Positions 34,601 to 49,400 of a stretch of 64,000 bases of DNA are shown piece after piece. The stretch is from Bedellia somnulentella. Its lineage: Eukaryota > Arthropoda > Insecta > Lepidoptera > Bedelliidae. Numbering within the stretch: position 1 is the stretch's first letter; each line of letters begins with the position of its first letter. The notes under the pieces were generated by a model. That model was not told where the DNA came from and did no database searches. It worked only from the letters and a program-made list of their open reading frames with translations. Position numbers and translations under genes: made by a program. The DNA is taken from NCBI GenBank assembly GCA_963576735.1, contig OY755173.1, positions 17,268,873 to 17,332,872 of the forward strand. Reading direction: 5' to 3'.

Positions 34601-37600
34601 AAAGCCGAGGAGAATTTGCAGAAAGCCAGTGAGGTAGCTGGACTGAAGCTCGAGCTAACTGGTTTGTTGATGTTAAAATAGCTTATTATTATCCTGTATT
34701 TGTTATTTTTGTATTATATTTACTAGTGGTCCGGTCCAGCTTGACAGTTACTATAAATCCCTTCTTACCGTCTACTAGCAGTTGAAGAACCTATCTGACT
34801 ATATTTGATGTTAAGACAGTAATCACTTTATTCCACAGGTATACTCGGAAAACGGACAAAGTTCCAACATAGAGCTCTGCCCCAATTGGCTCTATCAAGT
34901 GTACTGGATGTGGAAGTAGAACGAATGACGGCAGAAGAGAGCCACGGCTCCACAAACCTGCCTATTGACATAGCATTGCAGGATGATGTCAGGCTAAACA
35001 AGATTGAGTATAATGAGAAACTTGGTCATGTCGATCTGCCGAGTTTGGAGCAAACTTTGTGCTTGTTTACTGCGTAAGTTGGAAATTTAATTTTATCAAT
35101 CTGTCTCGTGAAAGTGATACAGTACTATAACACCCACCACACATTATAAAGTACCTCTGACTGGTTCTGTGTCTCATAGGGCGTCGGCCGGCGAGGGCCA
35201 AGTGGCTCTCTAGTGATATCCTATACAATCATATTTTTTCATTGTATTAATAATTAAGTCTTAACATCTAACAGTTTGACGACGTCCGTGGTCGAATATC
35301 CATCGACTAGGTGACTAGTTTCTCGGTCCGGAGGTCGCGGGTTCCATCCCCGCTGAGGGCAAAATTTATGTGATGAGCATCAATATTTGTTTCTCAGTCT
35401 TGGATGTTATTTATATGTGTATTATATAATATTAAAAATATCGTTGAGTTAGTATCCCATAATACAAGTTTACTAAGTTTGGGGCTAACTTAATCTGTGT
35501 AAAATATGTCCGTATATTTATTATTTAATTGTTATTGTTGTATCTTTCAGTTCAACTGTCAATTAAATTATTTTCTTTCCTTCTATCTTTCTTAGTTGCC
35601 GCTTGAAGATCAGCAAAATTTGCCTTTTCTATTTTGACTGCATTATTGTTAAAAGAACTTTCCTGCGATGCATTAACCTATGGTTACAAAATTTATTTAA
35701 ATGATATCTTACAGCATGAAGTTTCGAATAATTAGTTAACTAAAAAAATTGCTGTGTAGTGCCGGCTTAGAATAGCACTACCCCATTTCTTCCGGTGGGT
35801 GTACGTAAGAGGCGACTAACGGTATTGGGGCTTTTAGGGATTTTTGGGCGATGCGGTTGGGGACCCATCACTAAAAATCTTTATTTTTACCATCTTTTCC
35901 CCACTCAACTTCCAAAAGTGGCTGAGGAATTTATAATTCCTTAGCTCTGGCTACCCCTTCTAGGGAAATATAGCCGTGAGTATATGTATGTATGTAAAAA
36001 AATTATCATTCATAAAATCCTTCAATATCCTCCATTTAACTCGTTCCTTTTTATTTTTACAGACAATACCTGCAAAAGTTCCGACCAAAAGACGACCTTT
36101 TAGTAGAGGAAGTGCAGCCATACATCGAGACAGTGTTGTCTCAGACCCGAGGGCCATGGTCAGTAAGAGTGGCAGCATTACTAATACGATGTAAATTGGA
36201 AGCGAATCATAAGAGAACTGTGGAAAGAGCCATGATGCAATGCGAATCTATTGTTAATGATAAAACGGGAGTGTCGTCTACTGGCAGGTGGGTATCAAAT
36301 CCTTATTTAGACCCATACCTCTTGTGTTATGTCCAAATTCATACGGATGTGTCGTTTCCTATCAAATGCTTTACATGTGTAAAAATAATTGTGACGAAAC
36401 CTACATGACCGTATCTCTAATTACACTAACCAGTCAGACACCGGCACGAAAATTATTTCACACGATGTTTGGGAAAAATTGTTTGATGATTAATCAATTT
36501 CCCAGGGGTTACTTACTGATTTCCGATTACACTCATTGTATTGTATTGTGAACGGATATTTTCCGCAAGCCTACGTCTACTAGCGGAATGGCACTACTTT
36601 AGCCATCCCAACTCACTGCACCAATATTAATAATATTGGTGCAGTGAGTATAATATACTTATTATGGTACCATATTATGGTAACATAATATGGTGCAACC
36701 GTGATAGCCCAGTGGGTAGAACACTCGGTTGTCGTGCAAACGACTAGTGTTCAAATCCTGGGTCGGGCCTACACCAATTTGTCTTTTCTAAAGACATATG
36801 TGTGGTTAATTTATCATGGTTGTTAAAGGTGAGGGAAAACATCGTGAGGAAACCCACATGGCTGAGTTGTACTTAGTCATGTGACAGTGTATTCGTACAA
36901 AACGGCGATAGGCCTGCCCCCTATCACGTGAGTACACTGTCCATGCAAAACGTGGGTACTCTGAACACCAGGTGACAAAGTCACGTGATGTTCAGAAGTA
37001 TTAGTACCTCTGCCAACCCCTTCGGGGATATTCAGCGTGAGCGTTTATGTTATGTTATATATTATGGTAACTAATTATGAACAAGATTTTGCATCATTTT
37101 TACTGATTCTTCAGTAACATAATATGGTGCAACCGTGATAGCCCAGTGGGTAGAACACTCGGTTGTCGTGCAAACGACTAGTGTTCAAATCCTGGGTCGG
37201 GCCTACACCAATTTGTCTTTTCTAAAGACATATGTGTGGTTAATTTATCATGGTTGTTAAAGGTGAGGGAAAACATCGTGAGGAAACCCACATGGCTGAG
37301 TTGTACTTAGTCATGTGACAGTGTATTCGTACAAAACGGCGATAGGCCTGCCCCCTATCACGTGAGTACACTGTCCATGCAAAACGTGGGTACTCTGAAC
37401 ACCAGGTGACAAAGTCACGTGATGTTCAGAAGTATTAGTACCTCTGCCAACCCCTTCGGGGATATTCAGCGTGAGCGTTTATGTTATGTTATATATTATG
37501 GTAACTAATTATGAACAAGATTTTGCATCATTTTTACTGATTCTTCGCTTCTATTGGTGGCAGCGTGATGTTATATAGCCTGAAGCCTTCCTCGATTAAT

Positions 37601-40600
37601 GGACTATCTAACTCAAAAAGAATTTTTCAATTCGAATTATTATACTTCTTTATAATATACTACTTTATTTATATAATACTTTATAATATTAGTATATATA
37701 AAAGGCCCTCTGCAATCAGATACTTTTACCACAGGAGTAGATGTTACAATGGAGCGGGTCCCTTAATTGGCTAGGGATTTTCGAGTTGCACGAACGTGGA
37801 CGTTTGTGGTAGGACAATCAGTGTGTATGCTGGATAATTCACCTGCTATCTGAACATACACTGGACCAAAATCCCTCACCTTACACCCCTTACATTACAC
37901 ACATTGATGTACGTTTTTATATTTACTTTATCCGAACTATATTATATTATGTTTGAAGCCATACCTCTTTCAATAACCGCGTAGTGCCGGTTTAGAATGT
38001 CACTACCTCTTACTACCCTCAGGTGTTGTAAGAGGTAACTAAGGGTACAGGGATTTTTTAAGTTGTTTTTGGGCGATGCGGTTGGAGACCCATCACCAAA
38101 TATACTTTATTTCTACCATCTTGTCCCCTATCAACTTCCGAATTTGGCTGAAAAGTTTCTATCTCTAAAACTCTGGCTACCTCTTTTTGGGATTTATAGC
38201 CGTGAGTATATGTATGTATGTATATTTTCGAACATTCTGACTTTGTTTTTTTAACTTTTCTGCCTGTCATGTTTCTCATTAAATTAATTACTCCAGACTT
38301 TCATACCTCTGGGCGTCCGGCTTATCTCCAAGCTGGACGTGGAGACAGCAGCTAGGGGACTTGTACCTCAGCCTGGGTCTGGTGAAAGCGGCCCTTGAGG
38401 AGTATCAGCGACTGCAGCTGTGGGAGGACGTAATCGTGTGCTATACTACCTTGCAGTTGAGGCATAAGGTATAATAAATAAATATATACAGACATATTGA
38501 CAGCTGTGTAGGGCTAAGAATAGTACTACCCTATTTCTTCCCGTGGGTGTACGCAAGAGGCGACTAAAGGTATTGGGGCTTTTTAAGGGTTTTTCGGGCA
38601 ATACGGTTGGAGGTCAACTTCCAAGAGGGGCTGAGGAATTTCTTATTCCTCAGCTCTGGCTCTGGCTACCCCTTTTAAGGATTTATATCCGTTGGTTTAT
38701 GTATGTATATTACACAGATCATGGTAGCCCCTAGAAATATACAATGAATGAATGAAATGATGTAAAGGATACTAACTCGATACAATTAATAATATATACC
38801 TATTGATCACAGGCAAAGTATTTTGGAGCTATTGTGCGATGTTTGCTTCAAATGTTGAATCTAAAGCCAAAAATTGTCAAGTTGTAAATTCAGTCGCTGA
38901 TGTGTTACAAAATTATGTTTAAATCAAAAATCTTCATTCTAAATACTACAAGGACTTTAAAATAATACTTTTACCATCATAGGGACTTTAACGTCAGCGC
39001 ACATAAACAAGTTGAATATAGAACTTCCAATAATGTTAATTTTTTTTCTTTATTGTAGGCTGCGGAAGTAATACAACAGCAAATTGATATCAAGCCTACA
39101 GTGAAATTGTACTGCCTTCTTGGAGATGCCACGGGTATGTATATTTTGACAAATTTGAGCCTCATGCCAAGTGTACTTTCGGCTTAGAATAGCTCTAACT
39201 TACTTCTTCCTTCGGGTGCCGTACAAAGCGACTAAGGGTATTTGGGTGATTTAAGTGATTGTTCAGCAATATGGCTGTAAACCCATAGCCAAAAATTCTT
39301 TGCTTTACCATTTTTTCCCACTCAAATTCCAAAAGTGGCTGAGTATTTTCTTGCTTCTGGCGCTCTGGCTACCCATTTACAGGATTTATACCCGTGATAG
39401 GTAGATAGGTATTGAAGTCTCCAAACCAATGGGTATTAACTTTTCCTCTTTATAATATTAATATCGATAGGGTGGCTGCTACTTTTTTCGAAGATCGTAA
39501 AGTAAGGCATGTTCTCATAAAATAGCCAAGAATACCTTGACTTACTCCATAACGTCATTGGCAAGTCATTGGAACAAATACGCTTCCGAGGACTCCTCCA
39601 TCAGTAATTCTGCTACTCTTAAAATATCTGTATTTAATTCAAAATAATTGCAGACGACATTGCGTGTTATGAGAAAGCCTGGGAGTTTTCAAATGAGCGC
39701 AGCAGCCGAGCGCAAAGACATTGGGGCAATTATTTGTTTAACCACAAGAAGTACGCGGAGTGCATCCCTCACTTCGAGAAGTCGCTGGACATCAACTCTA
39801 TACAGGAGCGGGTGTGGCTGCGGTTGGCGTAAGTTTTATTATTTACTAGATATACCAGTACAGTTCTCCAAAATTAATAATGCGCATGGAGATCTTCGGT
39901 AATTTTCGTGTTCCGGAAAAACCCGAATAATTGAATCGTAAGCGCCCTAAACGATGCACTTGCATTTTGCAACTTGTTTCAAAGTAATACGAGTCAATAT
40001 CATAGGTTCTCAAACGCAAACAATTCGGGCGGGCGGTGGCTGTCGCCGGTAAGTCAAAGGTCCGTCATTGTCAATCATCTTTCTGTACATATTTTTGGTG
40101 ACCGCACGTGTTCTCTCTGTGTGAAATTATATAGAGCCGTTATCATACACCCTTCTTGGGTTTGTTTTCAAATGTGAATTTAATTTTAACTGTATCCATT
40201 TACCCCCGACTCTCGTATTAGGCTTGTCACAGAACTCCTCCTAAACGGTTGATCCGATCACATCCAAATTTTGCACGGTGATTCAAGAAATCAAGGTCAA
40301 GGTTTTAAAAGTACTACACAATTTTCGAAGTAAATCAATCCAACAAAGATTGTAGCATATTCGCAACCGTATGGAAATCCTCGCATATTGGACTTATCCA
40401 CCATCACGGAAATCGACATGGAATCATCGAGTCAAATTCCGTTACTAATAAGTTATGTATGACATTCACTTACCACTCTATATACATATTTTCTCCCGAC
40501 GCTCGGGGAACACGATCGTTGCCGAATAGTGACGAAGATTTCCAAGCGCATGATTAATGTTGGGCATGGCAAAAGAGGCATGAAAGTAGAGTGAATGCAG

Positions 40601-43388
40601 TGGAAATGAGATCCCTCAGAAGTATATGTAATGTAAGGTTGTGCGACAGAGTGAGAAATAGTGTAATTCGTGAACGTTTAGGTGTGAAAGATGACGTAGT
40701 GTGCAAGATAGAGAAAGGAATGTTAAGGTGGTTTGGGCACATAGAGAGGATGAATGACAGTAAATTGGTGAAAGAGATCTATAGAGCCAACGTGGAAGGT
40801 AATGTGAGTAGAGGACGACCACGGAGGACACACCTGGACCAAATAGAGTGTGTGCTCAAAAAGGCCGGCGTCCGAAGTATGAAGAATAAAAGAGCATGTA
40901 TGAGAAGAATGATGAATGTAACAGAAGCAAAAGTGATTTGCCTGGATCGTACAAAGTGGCGATCGATAGTCTCTGCCTACCCCAATGGGAAAAATGGGCG
41001 TGAGTATAAGTAAGTAAGTATGATTAATTTTGGAGAAGTGTATTTTGAATAAAAAAAATATATTTAAATCTGAAATCTCTTTTTACCGTGCCGCAGATAT
41101 TTCTAGAAATTGTCGTATGTCTCCTCCGGTCTCTACGAAAAAATCCAATAGATTTATCTGTATTTTTTTCTGTCAGTTACTTTCTATTGTTGTACTTAAA
41201 CGATCAGTGTTGTGTCAGTTGAGATTAAAAACGAATCCATTCCTCGTACGAGGTAAATAAATGATCTGACGCTTTAAAATGGTAAGTGAAATGAATGACC
41301 AGAAACCATCACAAAGATTACCATGACCCGATATTGTTTTAGGGATTTTTAATTCCAAATCTTAGCCCAAGTCCATTATCCAGTTTTGCTATATTTTTTT
41401 TATTTTCTCTAAATTAATCCTAACACTACTGTATTACAGATATGCCGCCTTAGAAACAGAGCAATGGGAAATATCAGCTAAAGCCTACCGCCGCTATACA
41501 TACTTACAGCCGAATTCCTTCGAAGCCTGGAATAACTTGGCCAAAGTGTATGTCAAGCAAGGGGACAAACATAGAGCCTACAGAGCCTTAATGGAGTCTT
41601 TGCGGTTCAATTACGATAATTGGAAGGTAAGTAGTTAAGTTGCATTGATGATATTTTTTATTGAAGTTATTTTCGTTTAACAGAAAACACTAAGGATAAA
41701 AAAATGTGAATTGTTTTTAAAACCTGAGAATGAGACAATGATTCGTAGCCCCCTGATTCCATATAATTAACTCAAACAGTTGCTTGAAAATAAATATGGT
41801 CTGAGTATGTGAAAAAAAGGGAATGAGAGTGAATGTAGATTAAAACAAAACCATATTTATTGAGGGGAGGGAAATGGACAGAATGAGCGATTGAAATTAA
41901 TTGTAAGAAAGTGGAACATGTAAAAGAGTTTGTTTATCTGGGAAGTTTGTTTACTAGGGATCAAAAATGTGATGAAGACATTGAAAGAAGAGTGAAAAAG
42001 TGCAATGCGGAAAATTGAGCACTAAATAGTCTCATGACCAGACAATCGGTGTTTGAAACGCCCCGAATGGCTGTGCATGATGCTCTTCTTGTTTCTACGC
42101 TTGTGTATAGCAGCGAAATGTTGGGTTTGGCAGAAGAAGCATGCAAGCAGAGGTCCCTCAGAAAAGTTTGTATTGTTAGGTTATTTGATCGAATGAGAAA
42201 TAGCGTGATTCGTGAGCAGTGCGGTGTGTAACATTAAGTTATATTGTAAAGAGGTAGAAAAAGGAATGTTAAGATAGTTTGGGCACATAGAGAGAATGGA
42301 CGATAGTAAATTGGTAAAAGAGATCTATAAAGCTAAAGTGTAAGGTAACGTTAGTAGAGGTCAACCTCCGAGGGCACATTTGCACCAAATAGAGAGTCTC
42401 GAAAATGCAGGATTCCTAAATATAGGATGTCTCAGTAAGAGACCACTTTTTAAAATTGGAATTTTTTTTACTCAAGCAAGTGGCACCTCTAAAATTTCAC
42501 AGCTGACACCTCTGTTTATTCCGATTATTAAAATTGGAGCGTGTTTTGAAAAACAACGCGTTATAATTGTGAAAACTCATTACAAAAATAAGGGAAAGTC
42601 AACCATTCAAAAACTGGTAAAAAAAATTAAGATACTGGGTCGATTATGGATAATGAGAATCTTTTGCGTCAGCGTACTGGTCAGTTACTTGAAAACATTG
42701 CTGCTGTAAACGAGAGTGTTGCTGAAACCCCGAAAACATCAATTCGGCGTCGTTCTCAACAACTTCAAATTTTACGAAGCACTATGCAGTGAATTTTGAC
42801 TAAAGACCTCCACCTTCATGCGTGCAAGACTCAGCTAAGTCAGGAGCTCAATCGGAAGACGACAAAAAGCGACGGCAGTTCGTTCTCACAAAATTCTCAT
42901 GTCAACTGGCCACCAAAATCGTGCGATTTAATGCCGTGCGGTTATTTTTCGAAGTTTTGTGAAATCTGGGGTTTATGCGCATGAACCTGAAACAATTCCT
43001 GGGCTCAAATCGGAAATCCAATGCGTTATCGGTGAGATACAGCAACATCTCTGTGCAAAAATCATGGAAAATTTCATGAATAGAGTAATGGCCTGACATC
43101 GGAGCCGTGGAAATTATTTGCCGGTTATTTTATTCCATACTTAATCGGAACATGTCTTCTTTCCAATACAATAAAATTTTCACACCTCTGTAATAAAATA
43201 CTTGTTTTTATTTTAAAATGAAAAAGTGCACTCTTACTGAGACACCCTATATGAAGAATAAAAGAGCATGTATGAAAATATGGATGGACAGATTTCAAAG
43301 AAGATTGTTGATTGATGTAAAATGTCAGCTCAGCTCAAAGTTACATAATTGCACGATATCCCCTTAAAATTTTGTAATATATAATATA

Positions 43389-43452
<64 letters not shown>

Positions 43453-46400
43453 TGCAGCCTATTGTGCGTCCATTATGTCGATTTTTGCATATAATGTGGC
43501 GTCCACCTGCTTTTGGCGTCCGATATACGGACGTCGAATGGGAGACACCGAAATTCTTCTTCCCTGTGATCACCTGACTAAGAGAAACTAAGAAAAAAAA
43601 TTTTTTTTTGGACGCCAATTTTGCATGAATATGCATGTGTCTTATTTGAACGGAGTTCCGGCACTTTCCGTCAACAATTTCGATGGCGCTGTTGTTGAAA
43701 ACGTTACTTTCATAGGTCCGCGTTTTTGGCATCCCGCGTTTTTTGGAATGAAATGCGATGTTGACAAATCTCTTGTAAGCGATACTTTAGTACCTATTCT
43801 TATATTCCTTCAATTATATGTCATTATGTAGTGTCATAATTTATGCCAATAAACAATTTTTATTTTTATTTTTTTTTATTTTATTCATTTGTGTCATCGC
43901 ATCGGCGGGTTGTTTTATGATTTGTTTATGTGAATGAAAATTTCCGATTATACCGAGGCCAGTGTCGAAATTTTTTTTTCCTTTATTTATTAACGACTAG
44001 TGTTCAAATCCTGGGTCGGGCCTACACCAATTTGTCTTTTCTAAAGACATATGTGTGGGTAATTTATCATGGTTGTTAACGGTGAGGGAAAACATCGTGA
44101 GGAAACCCACATGGCTGAGTTGTACTTAGTCATGTGACAGTTTATTCGTACAAAAAGGCGATCACGTGAGTACACTGTCCATGCAAAGCGTGGGTACTCT
44201 GAACACCAGATGACAAAGTCACGTGATGTTCAGAAGTATTAGTACCTCTGCCAACCCCTTCGGGGATATGCGGCGTGAACGTTTATGTTATGTTATGTAA
44301 ATATATTGTGAACGGTAATCCATGTGCTGCTAGTCTTAAAATCTCATATTTATTAGCCTGACAAAGGGTATATTCCATTATTAGGGTGAAGTCAGGTCAG
44401 CAATTGAGTATTTTCTTATGTTGTTTATTATAGCATATTATGAAAAACATTAGATTTAGACATGTTCATCAATGAAAAGTATGCCAATATTGTAACCCTT
44501 TGTTTCTTATTTTTTGGCTTAAGTTGGTTATACGATTAGTTGATTATGTGATTTATTACAGATTTTGTTCTAAATTTTATTTGCTATGTAGTGTCGGCTT
44601 ATAATTTCTACCCGTGGGTGATCGTAAGAGGCGCCTAAGGGTATAGGGGCTTTTTAAGTGATTTTTGGGTGATGTCACCAAAAACATTTATTGTCACCAT
44701 CTTTTACCCAAACAACTTCCAAAAGTGGCTGAGGAATTTCTCATTCCAAAGCTCTGGCTACCCTGTTAAGGGATTTATAGCCGTGAGTATATGTATGTAT
44801 GTGTGTATTCTAAATTAGAAGTGTTACTATAAATATGTATGTATGTATGCATGTAAAAGTTCCGTGTAGTGCCGGCTCAGAATGTCACTAACACTTCCTG
44901 CTCACGGGGTTCTTAAAAGGGGGCTTTTGGGCGATGCGGTTTGAGAACCATCACCAACGATACATTTTTCTACAAATAAACACAACAGAACACCCTATCT
45001 TCGATTGTTTATACTTTCAGCTGATGATGTAGATGTAGACCAAAACCAACAAAAAATACCAGTTTCAGTTACACCAGTAAGTATACGGACGTCAGATAAC
45101 GTAAAATCGAATACATGATGTTTGTTGGCGTCCGTATATCTTAATTTTATTTATTTTGTTTCATTCGATATATATTTTACCGCATTATTGTAGTTCCATA
45201 ATCCTCCTTGCATAATTTTTGAATAATGTTGCTAGATTACCTCTCCACATCATGTTTGATTTAACTTTTGTATACATTTATCTCTTTTTTTTAAAAAAAC
45301 AAACGCTTTTTGCGTTATATATATACCATATTGGTAAGGTACGCAGTCATGTTTTCAATCATATACTTTTTTAAATATTTTAAGTACGTTTACATGCATA
45401 ATGACCCGTTTTTAAAAAACAACGTCAATAAAAGGAAGGTCGATACTCATCACGTCCGTATGTAAGCAATTTTAGCTATATTTTAAAACAGAAATATATT
45501 GTTCATATGGTTGTTTCTTACTGACTGACTTTTGTTTAAGTAAATACTTAATGATTGTAATTTAAAATTGATTCCATATTAAAATTTTATAATAGGTACA
45601 TACATACATATACTCACGCCATTAACTTCCATTAGTAGGCAGAGACTATCGATCGCCACTTCGTACGATCCTGACAAACCTCTCTAGCTTCGTTTTCATC
45701 CATCAATCTTTTCATACATGCTCTTTTGTTCTTCATACTTCGGACGCCAGCCTTTTTGAGCACACTCTCAATTTGGTCCAAGTGTGTTCTCCGTGGTCGT
45801 CCTCTACTAACATTACCATCCACACTAGCTCTATAGATCCCTTTTACCAATTTTCTATCATCCATCCTCTCTATGTGCCCAAACCATCTCAACATTCCTT
45901 TTTCTATCTTTCTTACAATATCATCTTTCACACCACACTTTTCACGAATAACATTTAACTATTTCTCACTCGGTCACACAATCTAACATTACAAATTTTT
46001 CTGAGGGACCTCATCTCTACTGCATTCACTCTGCTCTCATGCTTCTTCTGCCACACCCAACATTCGCTTCCATACATAAGCGTAGGAACAAGAACAGCAT
46101 CATGCACAGCCATTCGGGCCTTTTCAGACACCGATTGACAGGTCATTAGGCTATTCATTGCTCCATTTACCGCATTACCCTTTTTTACTCTTCTTTCAAT
46201 GTCTTCATCACATTTTCCATCCCTTGTAAACAAACTTCCCAGATATACAAACTCCTTCACCCTTACCATCAATCGCAATCACGCATTCTGTCACATCTTC
46301 CTGTCTCTCAAAAACCATCGTTTTGGTCTTATCCACATTCACCCTCATTCCCTTTCTTACAAAAGACTCACATGCAATATTCATCATCTCTTGCAACTCT

Positions 46401-49400
46401 TCTGCCGATGATGCAAGTAGCACTTGATCGTCAGCATACAAGAGGCATTTAATGATGAATCCACCCATTCTTAGTCCATAATCACTTTCACGCAACTCTG
46501 TCAAACAGTCATTCATGAACAAATTGAAGACCCGCGGAGAAGCTACACATCCCTGCCGGACACCCCTAGAAATTCCGAACCAGTCAGTGTTTTCCCCGTT
46601 TACTCTTACACATGCACTGGAATACTCATAGAGTGATACCAGTGCACGTATAAGTCGACTCCCCAAACCGAACTTGGATAACACCTCCCATAAACACTTT
46701 CTTACCACCCTATCATACGCCTTCTCTAAATCAATGAAGGAGCAATACACCTTCTGGTTCTTAGCTAAGAACTTTTCAGTGATGCTCCTTAGAGAGAAGA
46801 TTTGATCCATACATCCCATTCCTTTCCTAAATCCCGCTTGCACATCCCATATTTTCTCATCAGTTTCATTCATCACTCTTTCAATCAGTACCTTAGCATA
46901 CAATTTACCAACAATGCTGAGTAAGCTGATGCTGCGGTAGTTTTTAGCCTCTTGGTGTGACCCCTTTCCTTTATATAGAGGCACAATCACCGCCTTGCAC
47001 CAGTCTCGAGGAACTTTGCCACTCGACCAGCATTTTTGGAAAAGGAAGTACAACCAAGAAGCCACCAACCCTTTACCAGCCCTCAGCATTTCGATAGTAA
47101 TCCTATCATACCCTGCCGCCTTCCCTACTTTCATACTTTTCATTGCTTTCATTATTTCTTCCATACTAATCTCACTGTCACTGAAATCACCCATCTCTTC
47201 GTTCCAATCAACATTACTGTCGATTGGCGAAGAAATGGATGCATCCTCTTTTTCAAACAGTCCCTCAAAATAATTCTTCCATACCCGTTTCATGCTACTT
47301 TCATCCGTCGCCAATTCACCCTGTTCATCTCTTATTACACTCATTCTCGTGTTTTGGGAAACTCCCTTTTCCTTCCGGATATACTTCCAGAATGACTTTT
47401 GGTTATTCCGGAAATTATAAGAAAGTTTACTCTCACACCACTCTTGCAAATCCCGCTTTTTTTCTATTTTCTTCTTCACCTCATTCTTAACTCTCTTATA
47501 TTCATCTATATATCATAATAATTTTATATAATAGTATCTAACCGATATACGGATGCCATATGTGAAAATAATTTCATATCGTATTGCATTTGGCATCCGC
47601 AAAATGTGTGAATGTCCATTGTATTGTAATCATTGATTAATAACTAGTAGCGGAATAATAGTTCAATGATTGAAATGTCGTATCTTCCACCTCGTCCAAA
47701 GTTCCTACGTCTTATCTTCTTCTGTTTTCTATGTTTAAGCACAAAGTGCCATTACCGCTTAACTCTGTTTATTATAAAGCAGAGATTAAATGATTGTTTT
47801 ATTCTAAAACACAATGCGTACGGTGCGTACCACAGGCCAACAGACATACAAACCTACATGTACATTAATGTTCTTAAAAAATGATTAATTAAACATTAAC
47901 ACACGCAGAGCCCCTTACTAAAATAATCTTATATTTAGACAAAGCATAAAGCCAGCGAGAAATACAAATGGAAACAAACAGCAATTCTTTTATATTATCA
48001 ACAAATTAGGAATTCCTTCAAATTAGCAAGGTGCTTTAGCTTTTACATTTTATACGGTTGAATTTATTGTAAAGTTGGCAACGTCGCATAAAAATATGGA
48101 CGTTAGATGCCTATGAATATAAAATAAATTTGTTATTATACAACGGAGGTCAGGTTAACATTGATGTGGTAGTGGGTTCAGATGGGTTGGACAATGCATG
48201 TTAATATACGTATATTTGTATATTAACAATTATGGGTTTATTAAAAAATAAATTAGATTACGGTCCTCAGCAACAATAATTGGATTAGTATATGCTCTAA
48301 AATTGAGGCTATGTAAACGTTATCTGGTGGACGTCAAAACGATGCGAAGTGAAAAGACGCCAAATAGGTAGCGGGATTTATATATATATATACATATAAT
48401 ATATATGTATATGTGGCCCTTGCGCCGGCGTCGCGTGGTTATAGCTTCATAGAATTTCATAAATGACTAACGACCCCCGCAGACACGGCTTTCAAATCGT
48501 GCTTAGCTCCGGCGCAAAACCGTCTCTTTGAAAAATAAACTTTTGTTGCTAATGTGGTTGTTTCTCGATGTGGCTGGAGACCCACCATGAACGATACTCA
48601 GTTCTACTATCGTCCTCCCATTAAATTCCAACACTGGCTAAATAATTTCTGATTCTGAACCTCAAGCTACCCGTTTTTTGTATTTATAACCGTTAGTATA
48701 TAGACAACCGTGATAGCCTTGTGGGCAGAACACCACTTATCTTGCAGGGATGTGGGTTCCAGTTTGTGTTTTCTAAAGTCATATGTGTGGTTAATATATA
48801 ATTTTTTTAACGGTGAGGGAAAACTTCGTGAGAAAACTAATATGGCTAAGTTGTTCTTAGTCATGTGTCAGTGTATACCTACAAATTCGGCGATATGCCT
48901 GCCCCTTATAACGTGAGAACACTGTCCAAGCAAAACGTGGGTACTGTGAACACTAGGTGACAATGTCACGCGATGTTCAGAAGTATTATTGCCTCTGCCA
49001 ACCCCTTCGGGGATTACGGCGTGAACGTTTGAGTTCAGTCTTGCGTATATGTATGTATTATGCTAACTTTTCATTATCATAATACTATAACAATTTTTCC
49101 AGCTCTGGGACAACGTGATAATAATAAGCATGGACACGGGCCACTTCGAAGACGTGATGAGAGGCGTCCACCGCTTACTAGACCTACAGGGCAAGTTTGA
49201 AGATATCCAAGTATTGGCATTGTTAGTGCGAGCTGTGGTGGAGGAAAAGGTGGATGCGGATGGAAATTCTGCGGGGAGGTTAGCAATTGCAATTAGTACA
49301 TACATACTTATACTCACGCCATTAGTTCCCATTCGGGTAGGCAGAGACTATCGATCGCCATTTCGTACTATCCTGACAAACCTCTCTAGCTTCGTTTACA

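Noticed and set aside
36697..37496. Two tRNA genes
   Set aside because: A and B boxes are present, but no acceptor-stem pairing, and the bodies match the SINE-B family seen eight or more times.
43364..43732. 122-aa minus-strand ORF with a Tyr-Ile run (and its plus-strand mirror)
   Set aside because: It is a translation of the (TA)n microsatellite and flanking repeat, with no domain.
46995..47490. Plus-strand ORFs opposite the large RT ORF
   Set aside because: Antisense to the LINE-X reverse transcriptase frame; no protein features.
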